DNA of 64,000 bases from CAYMUL01 sp964393605 (GTDB taxonomy: Bacteria > Bacteroidota > Ignavibacteria > Ignavibacteriales > Ignavibacteriaceae), in the NCBI GenBank assembly GCA_964393605.1, contig CAYMUL010000003.1:62001-126000 (forward strand), in the 5' to 3' direction. The position numbers were made by a program, and so were the translations under genes. Positions 18,370 through 28,417 of this stretch are shown one piece after another (the stretch's first letter is position 1; each line of letters starts with the position of its first letter). The notes under the pieces are model-generated. The model ran no database searches. It worked only from the letters and a program-made list of their open reading frames with translations, and was not told the origin of the DNA.

Positions 18370-18569
18370 GTGAATAATTTTTTTATAAATTTTATTTTGG
18401 TTGTTAGGATTGCTGAAAGGATCAAACGGACTAAGTTATTCACAGTCTGAATGTAGAAATTTTGTGAATCAATTCGGAAGTACTGTTAACACAAGTTTCA
18501 TCTTTGATTTTTAATTTTTAGTATATGCGGTGTTTTTAATTTTAAAATGTATTGTGGAAAGTCAATAAG

Positions 18570-20018
18570 TTAAAAGTTTGGTTTAAGCGACTCATTAGTA
18601 CTATTTTCAACCGAAGATAAATTGGGTAATTGGACTACAAGAAAAAAGATTAGCCAAAAAGGTAAATCTGCAGAAAGCCAACCATACGATAATATATTAA
18701 TTGATTCAAAAAATGCTCTAAAGAAAAATCCTATTCCAATCGCAAAACATGCAATACAGAGTATAGCGTTCGATGGATTTAGTACTTTAAGTTTGTCGAT
18801 CGAAGCAACTCCATATTTTATAAAATTAAAAATTAAAAACAATCCGGCAAGCAAACCAAAAATCCCCATTTCTGATGCAAGTAAAAGGTAAAAATTATGT
18901 TGATGTCCGAAATCCGCTATGTGAAATAATTGGTTTATTCTTTGTTCATTCCAACTTCCGAGGTGTACCGGGAGATATCTATACATCTCGTATTTAAACG
19001 AAGCCGGACCGACACCCAATATTGGATTATCAAAAAACATATTCCAAGCCATCGTCCAAAAATTTTCTCGTCCACTACTCATACGTTCCAACCTTAAGTA
19101 AATTTCGAGAAAATGCATTAAATCTGTAAGCATAATTACAATCGCAAATGAACCCAGAATCATCAAGGCAGTGAACCAAAACTTCTTTCTTTTTAAAAAA
19201 TATAGTAAAACTCCCGACGCGGCGATTAATGCCAATAGTGAACTTCGCGAATTGTTTAATAACAAGCCGATCAAGTTGAAAATTGACGCGACGAGATATA
19301 GTTTCTTCAATCTACCGTTATTGGAATAAAAATAGAATACGATGCTGAGAATAACTGAAACATAAATCGGTGCACTGACAAAATTAACATTGCTGAACAA
19401 ACCTCCAAGTCTCAGCATGGCATCATCATCCGTTAATAAAGAAAATCCGCTCTTTGCAAAATCATAAATAATGCTCAAACTTAGAACTGATCCCGCTATG
19501 ATGAGTGAGATCAATATTAGTTTAAGTTTCTCAAAATCATTGATTAATGCGGTGAGTAAATAAAATATTATGATAAACGCGGAAACTCTAAATATTTGTT
19601 CAGTCCCCTTGATAATATGGATTGAGTCCAAAGTTGAAACCAACATCACAACAAAAAAAAGAGCTAAGGTCTTCATAAGTGGTGCCGGCAAAAGAGGATA
19701 ATTTTTGTATTTCAATTGATATCTGAAAAAGAACAAAACGAGTAGAAGGGTTGAAAGTCCTAACACAACAATATCTCGAAAGTTTTTAGTTACATCAGCT
19801 ATGAGAACTAAAAACAATATTGGTATTAACATTAAAAGATATTTTTTAAGGAAAACAATTGTTGCAATCATTAAAATAACTAATAGTATTATGTTAACAA
19901 GAAACGGAGTTAATACAACAGTGAATAACGATATAGCGATACCCATTTTCAGCCAGGCATTTCTGTCTGTAATATTTTTTCTTAAGCTGTCCAAATAGTC
20001 AAAATACTTTTTAATCAT
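18570..20018 (-). CDS. O-antigen ligase / polymerase family membrane protein (Wzy_C type)
   Basis: 482 residues from the ATG at 20018, whose first base is the last base of the upstream stop (TAATG); a GTG 4 codons earlier is an alternative. About 11-12 hydrophobic helices and a large periplasmic loop near residues 310-380 with NPILGVGPASFKYEMYR and FGHQHNFYLLLASEMGIFG, the Wzy_C/O-antigen ligase hallmark. It would polymerise the lipid-linked repeat units or ligate them. With a flippase, Wzz and Wzc in the same run, a polymerase role is more likely. Confidence 0.85.
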   Translation of the reverse strand: MIKKYFDYLDSLRKNITDRNAWLKMGIAISLFTVVLTPFLVNIILLVILMIATIVFLKKYLLMLIPILFLVLIADVTKNFRDIVVLGLSTLLLVLFFFRYQLKYKNYPLLPAPLMKTLALFFVVMLVSTLDSIHIIKGTEQIFRVSAFIIIFYLLTALINDFEKLKLILISLIIAGSVLSLSIIYDFAKSGFSLLTDDDAMLRLGGLFSNVNFVSAPIYVSVILSIVFYFYSNNGRLKKLYLVASIFNLIGLLLNNSRSSLLALIAASGVLLYFLKRKKFWFTALMILGSFAIVIMLTDLMHFLEIYLRLERMSSGRENFWTMAWNMFFDNPILGVGPASFKYEMYRYLPVHLGSWNEQRINQLFHIADFGHQHNFYLLLASEMGIFGLLAGLFLIFNFIKYGVASIDKLKVLNPSNAILCIACFAIGIGFFFRAFFESINILSYGWLSADLPFWLIFFLVVQLPNLSSVENSTNESLKPNF

Positions 20019-21037
20019 TAAGAAGTCCACCTTAATATTTTTATTAGTCGTTTAACTACACCTTTGAATGTACCCAGTGCATAAACTGCATGAATAAAAA
20101 TGACTAACCAAAAGAAATTAAAACCTGTTTTCGAAATACTTGTTTTCATTTTTATCATTTCGATAAGCAAAAAGAGAAGATAAGATATATTTAAAAAAGC
20201 AAATATTTCTGTTATTTGATTTAAGTAGTTTTGTGAAAACAGATATTTATTTAAAACTAACAGCATAACAAGCCAAAGATTTATAAACCAAAAGAGTGCT
20301 GGAATTTTATGTTTCCTACCGTGTTTAAGAAGATTAAATCCAACATAGACTCCTGAATCAAACATTTGCTTGACAAAAGAATGTAAATTATTTCGAACCT
20401 CGTAATAATATTTAAGATTTGGGTGGGTTAATATTTTTAATCCACATGTTTCTATCCGGTGAGCAAATTCGTTATCCTGGTTCCTCACCATTTCCTCATT
20501 ATAAAAACCAACTTTCTCGAATACTTCTTTGCGCACTGCCATGATGCCTGTTGTGAATCCGTAAATCGGTTCTTTCATTTCATAAATTTTTTTCCAGTTT
20601 CTGCCAAATCTTGAAATTGTAAAGTGTTGATTCAGTAATTCAAATTTTGTTTTTGCTTTTGTGAAGTCCATCGAAGGAGAAAATACCGCGACATCTTTTC
20701 TCTCACTTAAAAGTTGCATCAAATTTTTGAAATAGTTTTTATCAATGATTGCATGAGCTCCCAAATATTGCACAACTTCAACATTGTTATCTAAACAAAA
20801 CTTTGTACCAATGTTCAATGCGACAGGAGTAATCTTTTTTTCGTTTTGAAGAAAGTGAAAATTACTATTTCGTGCGGAAAATTCTTCAACCATTTCCTTT
20901 GTTCCGTCCGTCGATAATCCATCAACGATTGAAATTAATATTTCATCTTTGTCATTCATTTGTGCTTCGATAGAATTTAAAAGCAATCGCAACGAATCAC
21001 ACTCGTTTAGAGATGGAATAACAACACCAATCTTCAT
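20018..21037 (-). CDS. Glycosyltransferase family 2
   Basis: 339 residues from the ATG at 21037, which overlaps the upstream stop as ATGA; a longer frame would run deep into the neighbour. The GT-A fold begins at once (MKIGVVIPSLNECDSL), with the diphosphate/metal region SIVDGLSTDGTKEM and an acidic RNQDNEFAHRIETCG segment that fits the catalytic-base area. Two to three C-terminal hydrophobic helices anchor it to the inner membrane. It would add a sugar to the lipid-linked repeat unit; donor and linkage are unknown. Confidence 0.87.
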   Translation of the reverse strand: MKIGVVIPSLNECDSLRLLLNSIEAQMNDKDEILISIVDGLSTDGTKEMVEEFSARNSNFHFLQNEKKITPVALNIGTKFCLDNNVEVVQYLGAHAIIDKNYFKNLMQLLSERKDVAVFSPSMDFTKAKTKFELLNQHFTISRFGRNWKKIYEMKEPIYGFTTGIMAVRKEVFEKVGFYNEEMVRNQDNEFAHRIETCGLKILTHPNLKYYYEVRNNLHSFVKQMFDSGVYVGFNLLKHGRKHKIPALFWFINLWLVMLLVLNKYLFSQNYLNQITEIFAFLNISYLLFLLIEMIKMKTSISKTGFNFFWLVIFIHAVYALGTFKGVVKRLIKILRWTS

Positions 21038-22134
21038 TGCTTGCTCAATTCCTCCTGGTAGTGATTCCACATCATCTCGACCGAATTTTTCCAATCATAT
21101 TTTTCTTCAACAAATTTTCTACCATTGTTACCAAGTTTGTTACGCAAATGTTCATCATCGATTAGTGATTGAAATTTTGTTACGCAATCAGTTTCATCCG
21201 AGAGATTTACCGATAGCCCTGTAACATTATTTTCATAGACTTCTTTTAGTCCATCAATATCTGAAACAACAACAGGCAAACGACACGCGCTTGCTTCAAG
21301 CACCGAAACTCCGAATGATTCTCGTCGCGAAAGATTGGCGAAGATGTGCATTTGGGAATAATATTTCGGAAGTTCAGATTGTTCAATGTAACCAATAAAA
21401 TCAACGTTTTGCTCAATGCCTAATTTTTTCACCATTTCCTGCAAATGGCTTTTATCTTTCCCATTGCCAATTAACTGTAGTTTTAATTTTCTGCTGAGAT
21501 TTCTTTTTACAAGTTTTGCGAATAGCTCGATGAGAATATCGAGTCCATAATTTAAGTCTAAATTTTTTACAGAACCGATGATAATCTCATCATTCACTTT
21601 TAATTTTTGCGCACAAATAAATTTTTCCAAATCAATCCCAAATGGAATTTGATGAATTTTGGTCTGCGTATATTTTTCTGTTACGCTAACAAGTATTTTG
21701 CTTGTCGCAAAAATTCTATCCGCTTTGTTGAGCGCAAATTGTATTAACTTTTTCTGAAGAAAACCATGAAATGGAAAACTCATTACATCACTTCCCCAAA
21801 CAGAAATGAAGTAAGGATGAAAGTTTGTAAGCGCACCCAAAGCACCATAACTTGAAAGATAATATGCGTGAACGATATCCGGTTTTATCTTCTTAATAAT
21901 TTTTTTCACCTCAAAAGATTTCAACAGATAATTTATTTTTTTGATACTTCCCTCAGTTTCGTAATCTAAATCTTTCCCAACGAAAAGAGAGAATATTTCT
22001 TTCGCACCTCTGGGAGAAATATTCGTAGCATCTCTTAAACTAACGACAAATACTTCGGCACCCTTGTCGTACAAGCCCGAAATCCATTTCTGGCTATGAG
22101 ATGAAAGTGGATCACAAAGAAGTAATAGTCGCAT
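21034..22134 (-). CDS. Glycosyltransferase family 4 (GT-B)
   Basis: 366 residues. The N-terminal half is typical of GT4 (LLLCDPLSSHSQKWISGLYDKG, DIVHAYYLSSYGA, SVWGSDVM). The C-terminal donor domain has LQLIGNGKDKSHLQ, the SELPKYYSQMHIFANLSRRESFGVSVLEASACRLPVV region with the E-x7-E motif, and a final helix. It acts in the cytoplasm on the growing repeat unit. Start and stop overlap the neighbours (TAATG upstream, ATGA downstream). Confidence 0.88.
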   Translation of the reverse strand: MRLLLLCDPLSSHSQKWISGLYDKGAEVFVVSLRDATNISPRGAKEIFSLFVGKDLDYETEGSIKKINYLLKSFEVKKIIKKIKPDIVHAYYLSSYGALGALTNFHPYFISVWGSDVMSFPFHGFLQKKLIQFALNKADRIFATSKILVSVTEKYTQTKIHQIPFGIDLEKFICAQKLKVNDEIIIGSVKNLDLNYGLDILIELFAKLVKRNLSRKLKLQLIGNGKDKSHLQEMVKKLGIEQNVDFIGYIEQSELPKYYSQMHIFANLSRRESFGVSVLEASACRLPVVVSDIDGLKEVYENNVTGLSVNLSDETDCVTKFQSLIDDEHLRNKLGNNGRKFVEEKYDWKNSVEMMWNHYQEELSKQ

Positions 22135-23246
22135 TACTTTCTCTCATACTTTTGTTCAAATATTTTTTTGTTGTTAATGAATTCGCACAAAGAGTTATAC
22201 ACTTCATCAACCGAGAGTGTATTTAAACATTCTACATCTTTACAAAAATATCCGCCGTGTGTATAACAATATTTTTTATCAGTCGGTGTACAACTTATTT
22301 TTTTTTGAATGAACGAATGGTTGTCGCCTTCCGGTAAATGATAAATTGGATTCGTGCCGCCATAAATTGTGAATGTGGCAACACGAAGTATTGCGGCTAA
22401 ATGCATCGGACCTGAATCATTGCAAATGAAAAGTTTGGTTTGTTTTAACATTTTAATTAATTCTTCGGGAGAATTTGAAATCATTATTTCGTTGTTGCTA
22501 AAATACCGGTGTAATCGGTTTGCATTATATTCATCCGAAATAATTTTTAATGTAAAACGATTTTGCAGTTTATCGAATAACATTCTAAAATTTTTCAAGT
22601 TCCACTCTTTAGCACTCCATCCGGCAAAAGGGTGAATCAGAATATCATATTTCTTTTCAGTTAATTCATTTGAGGCAATAAAGATAGGGTTGCCGGCAAT
22701 TTTCATTTTTCGTGCCACATCAAAATACATTTCACGCAGTGGCGGTGATGTTCTATAATTTATATGTGTTGTGTAGAGGGATGAATAAGAATTGTCATTA
22801 ATCCCAATTCTTTCCTTTGAATCAACTTCAAAAAGAATCCGCATCGTGAGATATGAACCGGTTAAATCTATTATCGTTTCCGGTTTGATATTTTTAATTT
22901 TTTGCAAAGAAGTATCGTTTAAATATTTTCCGAATTTGAAATCCTCTTTCTTAATTTCGACAAAATCTATTTGCGGGAAAAAATATTTATACAATTTCCC
23001 ATTCGGTTCGAGACAAGCAACGAAGATTTTTCGATTCTTATAATTTTCCAAAATTGCTTTCACTGTGCCAAAAGTTAAAATAGTATCACCAAGTTTGTGA
23101 AACGAAAGAATTAGTATTGAGTTACCTATTTCATCTTTACCATTTTTTTTGAACAACAATTTTAAAGCTTTGAATAAGAAATATTTAAAGAGTTGCGAGT
23201 TTGTAATTATTGCTCGGACATACGCCGGTGTGATTTTTAATTTCAT
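22134..23246 (-). CDS. Glycosyltransferase family 9 (heptosyltransferase-like)
   Basis: 370 residues. GT9 features include the N-terminal NSILILSFHKLGDTILTFGTVKAI, the DILIHPFAGWSAKEWNLKNF segment of the donor domain and LFICNDSGPMHLAAIL near residue 285. In the C-terminal part TPTDKKYCYTHGGYFCKDVECL has four cysteines, similar to the terminal part of other GT9 proteins. It may add a heptose-like or other sugar to LPS core or polymer. A second GT9 gene is at 61151. Confidence 0.85.
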   Translation of the reverse strand: MKLKITPAYVRAIITNSQLFKYFLFKALKLLFKKNGKDEIGNSILILSFHKLGDTILTFGTVKAILENYKNRKIFVACLEPNGKLYKYFFPQIDFVEIKKEDFKFGKYLNDTSLQKIKNIKPETIIDLTGSYLTMRILFEVDSKERIGINDNSYSSLYTTHINYRTSPPLREMYFDVARKMKIAGNPIFIASNELTEKKYDILIHPFAGWSAKEWNLKNFRMLFDKLQNRFTLKIISDEYNANRLHRYFSNNEIMISNSPEELIKMLKQTKLFICNDSGPMHLAAILRVATFTIYGGTNPIYHLPEGDNHSFIQKKISCTPTDKKYCYTHGGYFCKDVECLNTLSVDEVYNSLCEFINNKKIFEQKYERK

Positions 23247-24751
23247 CTTCTAAAAAATAGTGTTCGTCGCAGTATTGGAAAATATTCTTGTTCTAAAATT
23301 TTTGATGCAAACAAATAAATCGTGAAAGAAATTAGAATACAAAATAATTTCAGAATGATCGATTGAGAACTTATCGCCCCATAAAACCATTGCATGCTTC
23401 CAAAGATTGAAACACACAGCGTGGCTAATACAATTGATTCTTTTAACATCTCCTTCATTTCAATTTTGATTTTTATATGGATAAAAATTAATGCAGATAT
23501 TGCAAAGAAAATATAGCTGAGCGAAGTTGCAAGCGCCAAACCGGTTTCCGCAAGTTTATCGACAAGTAAAAAATTCAATATCACTTTTAAAATCATTCCC
23601 GAAAGAGTTAGAAAAAAGAGGAACTTCACTCCGTTAATTCCGTAAATCATTTTATTGAATATTGAATAGATCGAATAAAAAACCAAACTAATGGAAAACC
23701 ACTTCAATATTGAAAACGTAAATGCAGTTGCAGAACTATCAAATTTTCCACGCTCAATTAAAATTTTAACTATTAATTCTCCATCAAAAAAAAACAAATA
23801 CGCAATTGGCAAAAAAAGAAAAACAGTAAATAAAGTACTTCGCCTAAATTGGTCTCTCAATTCGGTAAGTCGTGCTTCGACAAACAAAGTTGAAAACTGT
23901 GGAAAAAGTACGGTTGAAAATGCCATCGCAAATAACGCAATTGGTAAAGTGTAAATTGTTAGTGCATAGTTCAACGCGGCTATTCCTCCTTCGTGCAATT
24001 GAGGATAGAAATTTCGATCGACAAGTATGTTGAGTTGACTGATTACTTCAATGATAACAATATAAATAAACGCACCGTTACCAATCGATTTAGGATTTTT
24101 TAGAATTGAGTGTGAAATCTTTTTAAGAAAATTCAATTTCACTCGCATCAATAAATAGATAAGTTGTAGCAGGTATCCGCCAATCATTCCGATTACAATC
24201 GCATAAACTCCAATTATGTTAGCAAAAAATATCACGATCAACAAATTTGAAATATTTAGCACAATAGCGGAGATACCGGCATCTGCAAATTGTTTCTCTG
24301 CATATTGATACGAAATGAGTAACGAGATGACCGTCGAAATTGGAATTATTGAGATCGATAAATTGAAAAGCGAAACTACTTTCTCGTTGATGTTCCCAAA
24401 TAATGCTTGCAAAATAATTTCGCCCGAAAGAAATAAGATCGCAGAGATTATTACTGAATAAATTAAAAATTTTTTGAGACTGAACCGCAGAAATATCTCT
24501 GCCTCTTCATGGGAATTTTTTCTGCAAAGATTGTATTCGGGAATAAAATAATTTTGAATAACGTACCCGATGCTTGTATAAAAAATGGTTGGAAGTGTAA
24601 CCGCTAAAAGATAAAAATCGAATTCCGATGACAGCCCGAAGTACGCGGCAAAAACTAATTCCCTCACAAATCCAAAACCTTTCCCAAAGATGCCGACAAC
24701 TATTACAATTAACGAAGCTCCTCTAATCGTAGAGGAAAATTTCTCTGCCAT
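23243..24751 (-). CDS. MurJ/MviN-like lipid-linked oligosaccharide flippase
   Basis: 502 residues with about 14 hydrophobic helices. The N-terminus GASLIVIVVGIFGKGFGFVRELVFAAYFGLS and the later LPIALFAMAFSTVLFPQFS match the MOP-superfamily MurJ branch rather than classical Wzx. In this location it probably flips the exopolysaccharide repeat unit, though a lipid II role cannot be excluded. The start overlaps the upstream gene by one base, and the stop overlaps the GT9 gene by 4 nt. Confidence 0.83.
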   Translation of the reverse strand: MAEKFSSTIRGASLIVIVVGIFGKGFGFVRELVFAAYFGLSSEFDFYLLAVTLPTIFYTSIGYVIQNYFIPEYNLCRKNSHEEAEIFLRFSLKKFLIYSVIISAILFLSGEIILQALFGNINEKVVSLFNLSISIIPISTVISLLISYQYAEKQFADAGISAIVLNISNLLIVIFFANIIGVYAIVIGMIGGYLLQLIYLLMRVKLNFLKKISHSILKNPKSIGNGAFIYIVIIEVISQLNILVDRNFYPQLHEGGIAALNYALTIYTLPIALFAMAFSTVLFPQFSTLFVEARLTELRDQFRRSTLFTVFLFLPIAYLFFFDGELIVKILIERGKFDSSATAFTFSILKWFSISLVFYSIYSIFNKMIYGINGVKFLFFLTLSGMILKVILNFLLVDKLAETGLALATSLSYIFFAISALIFIHIKIKIEMKEMLKESIVLATLCVSIFGSMQWFYGAISSQSIILKLFCILISFTIYLFASKILEQEYFPILRRTLFFRR

Positions 24752-25695
24752 TATCGGCTGATAATTTTATTCTGAAAATATTTTATGGTTTTTGTTAATC
24801 CCTCATTTCTACCGACTTTCGGTTGCCATCCCAAAATTTCTTTGGCGCGTGTTATGTCCGGCTGACGAACTTTCGGATCGTCTTGCGGTAATGGTTGATA
24901 AATTATTTTTGATTTCGAACCGGTAATTGAAATTACTTCTTCCGCGAATTGTTTTATCGTTATCTCATCCGGGTTGCCAATATTAACCGGATTGCTTTCA
25001 TCACTCATGAGAAGTTTATAAATACCGTCGATCAAATCGCTCACATAACAAAAACTTCTCGTTTGAGAACCATCGCCAAACACTGTTAGATCTTCTTCGT
25101 TCAAAGCCTGGCTGACAAATGCCGGTAATGCTCTACCGTCATTCAAGCGCATTCGTTCTCCGTAAGTATTAAAGATGCGGACAATTCTTGTTTCCAAATT
25201 ATGATAACGATTGTACGCCATCGTAATTGCTTCGGCAAATCTTTTTGCTTCATCATAAACTCCTCGAGGACCAACGGGATTAACATTTCCCCAATAATTT
25301 TCTTGTTGAGGATGAATTTCAGGATCACCATAAACTTCTGAAGTTGAGGCAAGAAGGAACCTCGCGCGTTTTTCTTTTGCGAGTCCCAATGCTTTGTGCG
25401 TTCCAAGAGAACCAACCTTCAAAGTTTGAATCGGTAGTTTCAAATAATCAATCGGGCTTGCCGGAGATGCAAAGTGAAGAACGTAATCTACGTTTCCGGT
25501 TATGTGAATAAATTCCGTCACATCCATTTTCATGAATTTAAAATTTTCATTCCCAAAATGATGTTCGATATTTTGTAACGCACCCGTGAGAAGATTATCA
25601 ACACAGATTACTTTAAAATCTTCGGAGATGAATCGATCGCATAAATGCGAACCTAAAAATCCGGCACCGCCGGTTACAACTATAGTTTTTTTCAT
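24751..25695 (-). CDS. UDP-glucuronate decarboxylase (UDP-xylose synthase), extended SDR
   Basis: 314 residues. The Rossmann motif is VVTGGAGFLGSHL and the active site is ASTSEVYGDPEIHPQ with YDEAKRFAEA (YxxxK). RIFNTYGERMRLNDGRALPAF and GSQTRSFCYVSDLIDG are the pattern of UXS-type enzymes. The reaction converts UDP-glucuronate to UDP-xylose with NAD recycling. A related epimerase is the main alternative. UDP-glucose dehydrogenase, which would supply the substrate, is not in the window. The product suggests that the polysaccharide contains xylose. Confidence 0.82.
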   Translation of the reverse strand: MKKTIVVTGGAGFLGSHLCDRFISEDFKVICVDNLLTGALQNIEHHFGNENFKFMKMDVTEFIHITGNVDYVLHFASPASPIDYLKLPIQTLKVGSLGTHKALGLAKEKRARFLLASTSEVYGDPEIHPQQENYWGNVNPVGPRGVYDEAKRFAEAITMAYNRYHNLETRIVRIFNTYGERMRLNDGRALPAFVSQALNEEDLTVFGDGSQTRSFCYVSDLIDGIYKLLMSDESNPVNIGNPDEITIKQFAEEVISITGSKSKIIYQPLPQDDPKVRQPDITRAKEILGWQPKVGRNEGLTKTIKYFQNKIISR

Positions 25696-25702
25696 GAAAT
25701 TT

Positions 25703-26827
25703 TTATTGCAAATACTTAAATGTCTTCTTTGACTGTATAACTTGAATAAGAATAAAAAGAAGTGTGAAGAAGATTATCGCTAACAAAACGGACGATAGTA
25801 TTCGGGGCGAATCAGCTTTTAATGGCGGCACAGCCGCATCTAAAATCTCAACCGTAGAGAGATCTCTGTTCTCTTGAATTTTCTCTTTATAATATTGTTG
25901 TTGAAGAAGCGCGTAGACTTCATTCAAAATTTTCACTTCGCGCATTAAGTTCGAAAATTGTTTTCCAATTTCCGGTGCATCTTGAAACGAAAGAAGAAAA
26001 TCGTCATTCGAAGATTCAATTTTTCTATACTGCTCTTTTAATTCATCAAGTTTGGATTTCAACGCGATGTAACTTTTGTCATCTTCGCGGAGATTCTTGC
26101 CAAGCAAACCAAGATTTATTTCGGTGATGATAATTTCCCCCTTTATTTTAGCGGCTGTCTCAATTGCCGCTTTAATTTGATCGGGAAGTGAAATTGTTTT
26201 ATTCTGTTTCTGAAAATCAAGTAGAAGTGTTTCAGTGGAATCGAGTTTTTGTTTAGTTTGTGTAATCTGTTCTTCGATATAAATTCTTGCACGTTTTGCT
26301 TTACTTGTAAGTTTTTGACGATTTATCATGTCAAGCGCCTCAACATAACTATTGGAAAGGAGCGCTGAAAAAGATTTTACGGAATCGATGTCAGAAAAAA
26401 ATCTACCGCCCCAAACAGTTTTTATAGGGTATGCAATTTTAACAATTCCTTCCTTTGTAACTTCAACTTCGATTTCCCGCATCATCTCATCAATAAGTTT
26501 TTCTTTTTCTTTCTCTAAAATTGATGTGAGATTTAGTTGATCAATAACGAACTCGGTTGCCGTTCTACTTTTTAATATTTCAGCGAAAAGCTGAGAAGTT
26601 GCAGAAGAAGAACCACCGAGCAGTGAAGAAAAATCACTTCCTTGAAGCAGAGCAGATAATCCGCCGCTCTGTTTTGCTTCCGGCGGAAAGATTGATACGA
26701 CTGCTTTGTATTGCATCGGATATAAAATAATCAAAAAGATTGTATAAAAAATCGTCGCAAAAAATACTCCGACAAAAATCTTTTTTCGGAAAGTTAATAT
26801 TACTTGTAGTAATTCTTTAATACTCAT
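25703..26827 (-). CDS. Wzz/GNVR chain-length determinant protein
   Basis: 374 residues. A short cytoplasmic N-terminus precedes a transmembrane helix near 18-38, a Wzz domain with the Pro-rich IFPPEAKQSGG, a coiled-coil region (about 180-320) and a second transmembrane helix at the C-terminus. There is no kinase domain, so it is a stand-alone polysaccharide co-polymerase. It sits directly downstream of the Wza-like gene with no gap, and complements the Wzz domain fused in the Wzc-like kinase upstream. Confidence 0.85.
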   Translation of the reverse strand: MSIKELLQVILTFRKKIFVGVFFATIFYTIFLIILYPMQYKAVVSIFPPEAKQSGGLSALLQGSDFSSLLGGSSSATSQLFAEILKSRTATEFVIDQLNLTSILEKEKEKLIDEMMREIEVEVTKEGIVKIAYPIKTVWGGRFFSDIDSVKSFSALLSNSYVEALDMINRQKLTSKAKRARIYIEEQITQTKQKLDSTETLLLDFQKQNKTISLPDQIKAAIETAAKIKGEIIITEINLGLLGKNLREDDKSYIALKSKLDELKEQYRKIESSNDDFLLSFQDAPEIGKQFSNLMREVKILNEVYALLQQQYYKEKIQENRDLSTVEILDAAVPPLKADSPRILSSVLLAIIFFTLLFILIQVIQSKKTFKYLQ

Positions 26828-28408
26828 TTACTTCACCGCAACGATAACAGCAACTGTGGCGGCAACAACGGTTGCTACCTGTCCAAGCACAGTTAATGAA
26901 GTTGTGAACACATCCCAAAATTTTGGAGGTGGCGGGTCTTCCGGCACCCAAATTATATCGCCGGGTAAAATTTCTGTTACATCATCTTCATCAATCCACT
27001 CTCCTGTATTTGAGCGAACTAACCGCACATCCGAATCGAGCGCGCGCCATGCAAAACCTCCACTTGAATTGATGTAATCTTGAATAGAATAATGCGGGTT
27101 ATAAGTTACCTTACCCGGGTTAACAACTTGCCCGATAAGAGTAACATAATTTTTTTTCTCAGGGATTGAAATGAAGTCTCCCCTTCTCAAAACAACATCA
27201 TCGTCTCTATTTTGATTTTGAAAAATACTGATGAAATCAACAACAACTTTGCCGGATCGTTCGCGAGATTTTGATTTGAAATAATCATACTCATCCTCGT
27301 TCATATCTTTTGTCTGCATTAGTTTCAAGCGCTCCCATTCGGGGTCAAATTCAATGGTACGAGATTTTCTATAAAGTGAAGCATCAATCAATGAGGCATT
27401 CGGGAGAAATCCTCCGGACTGACGAACAATTTCGGATAGTTTTGTTTTTTCATCTATTATTTGATACACACCGGGATAGGCAACGAGTCCTAAAATTGTT
27501 ACAGTATTATCTCTTAAATAATCAGGAATTTCACGTACGACGACATGGTCTCCCGAGTTAAGCAAAAAACTTTTTGCATTCTTTTCATCATACGGAAAAT
27601 AAATTGAGTACTGAGTAAAATTATCTTCCTTAAAGCGAATGATTTCGACAGTATCTTTTTTTGCTCTCTCTGTAAATCCGCCGGCTAACATTAACAAATG
27701 AAAAAGTGATTCATCCTTGCGGTACTCATAAATTGCGGGGTTTGGCACTGCACCGGAAACGGAAATTTTTTTATCAATTTTATGAATTGAAATAATGTCG
27801 TTATCGAGGATTGGTGGGTTGTTATCTCTATTTCCCGTTCTTAAATAAGAAAGATAATCGTAATAAAAAGACTGCGAATTTCGTTTTACTTCAATGTTGC
27901 GCCAGTCGGCTTCATTGGTTAAAAATGCGCCTTGCGAAATCAAGTAATGTAAATCAATGTTCGCTGGAACAATTAGTGATGCAGGTTTCTTCACCTCGCC
28001 AATAATGTTGATTCGGATTTTTCTTACTTTGCTCAAACTAATAAACGCTTCAACGTTTTTTAGTTTTTTGTTAAGGAAGGAAAGGACTTCGCTTTTTGCT
28101 TCGGAAAGTTTCATACCCGAAATTTTTACGGCACCTAAAGTAGGAATGTATAAATATCCTTCCGGAGTTACGGCTACATTGTACTGCTGATTCTCGATGC
28201 CCTTAATCGAAACAAGAAATAAATCGCCGGCACCAACAAAGTAATTTTCTTCATCAATAGCTTGCGGAAAATCAGAAACTGAAGAAGAAAATGATATCGT
28301 ATCCGAAACAGCAAGAAGCCTGCGTTCAAGATAGTTTAATTCAACCTGACTATTAGCAATTTGAGTTAAAAGAATAAATGCTAAAAATATTTTTATGTTT
28401 CGATACAA
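26828..28408 (-). CDS. Wza-like polysaccharide export protein with SLBB domains
   Basis: 526 residues with a signal peptide (ends ...QIANSQ) and no lipobox cysteine. A Poly_export domain comes first (ENYFVGAGDLFLVSIKG, VTPEGYLYIPTLG). At least three SLBB beta-grasp repeats follow, each with the V-x-N-PG / PG-Y pattern (ISVSGAVPNPAIYEY, ILGLVAYPGVYQI, LIGQVVNPGKVTY). A C-terminal hydrophobic helix (VATVVAATVAVIVAV) would line the outer-membrane exit pore. It works with the BY-kinase and Wzz of the same operon. Confidence 0.87.
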   Translation of the reverse strand: MYRNIKIFLAFILLTQIANSQVELNYLERRLLAVSDTISFSSSVSDFPQAIDEENYFVGAGDLFLVSIKGIENQQYNVAVTPEGYLYIPTLGAVKISGMKLSEAKSEVLSFLNKKLKNVEAFISLSKVRKIRINIIGEVKKPASLIVPANIDLHYLISQGAFLTNEADWRNIEVKRNSQSFYYDYLSYLRTGNRDNNPPILDNDIISIHKIDKKISVSGAVPNPAIYEYRKDESLFHLLMLAGGFTERAKKDTVEIIRFKEDNFTQYSIYFPYDEKNAKSFLLNSGDHVVVREIPDYLRDNTVTILGLVAYPGVYQIIDEKTKLSEIVRQSGGFLPNASLIDASLYRKSRTIEFDPEWERLKLMQTKDMNEDEYDYFKSKSRERSGKVVVDFISIFQNQNRDDDVVLRRGDFISIPEKKNYVTLIGQVVNPGKVTYNPHYSIQDYINSSGGFAWRALDSDVRLVRSNTGEWIDEDDVTEILPGDIIWVPEDPPPPKFWDVFTTSLTVLGQVATVVAATVAVIVAVK

Positions 28409-28417
28409 TCTGAACGA

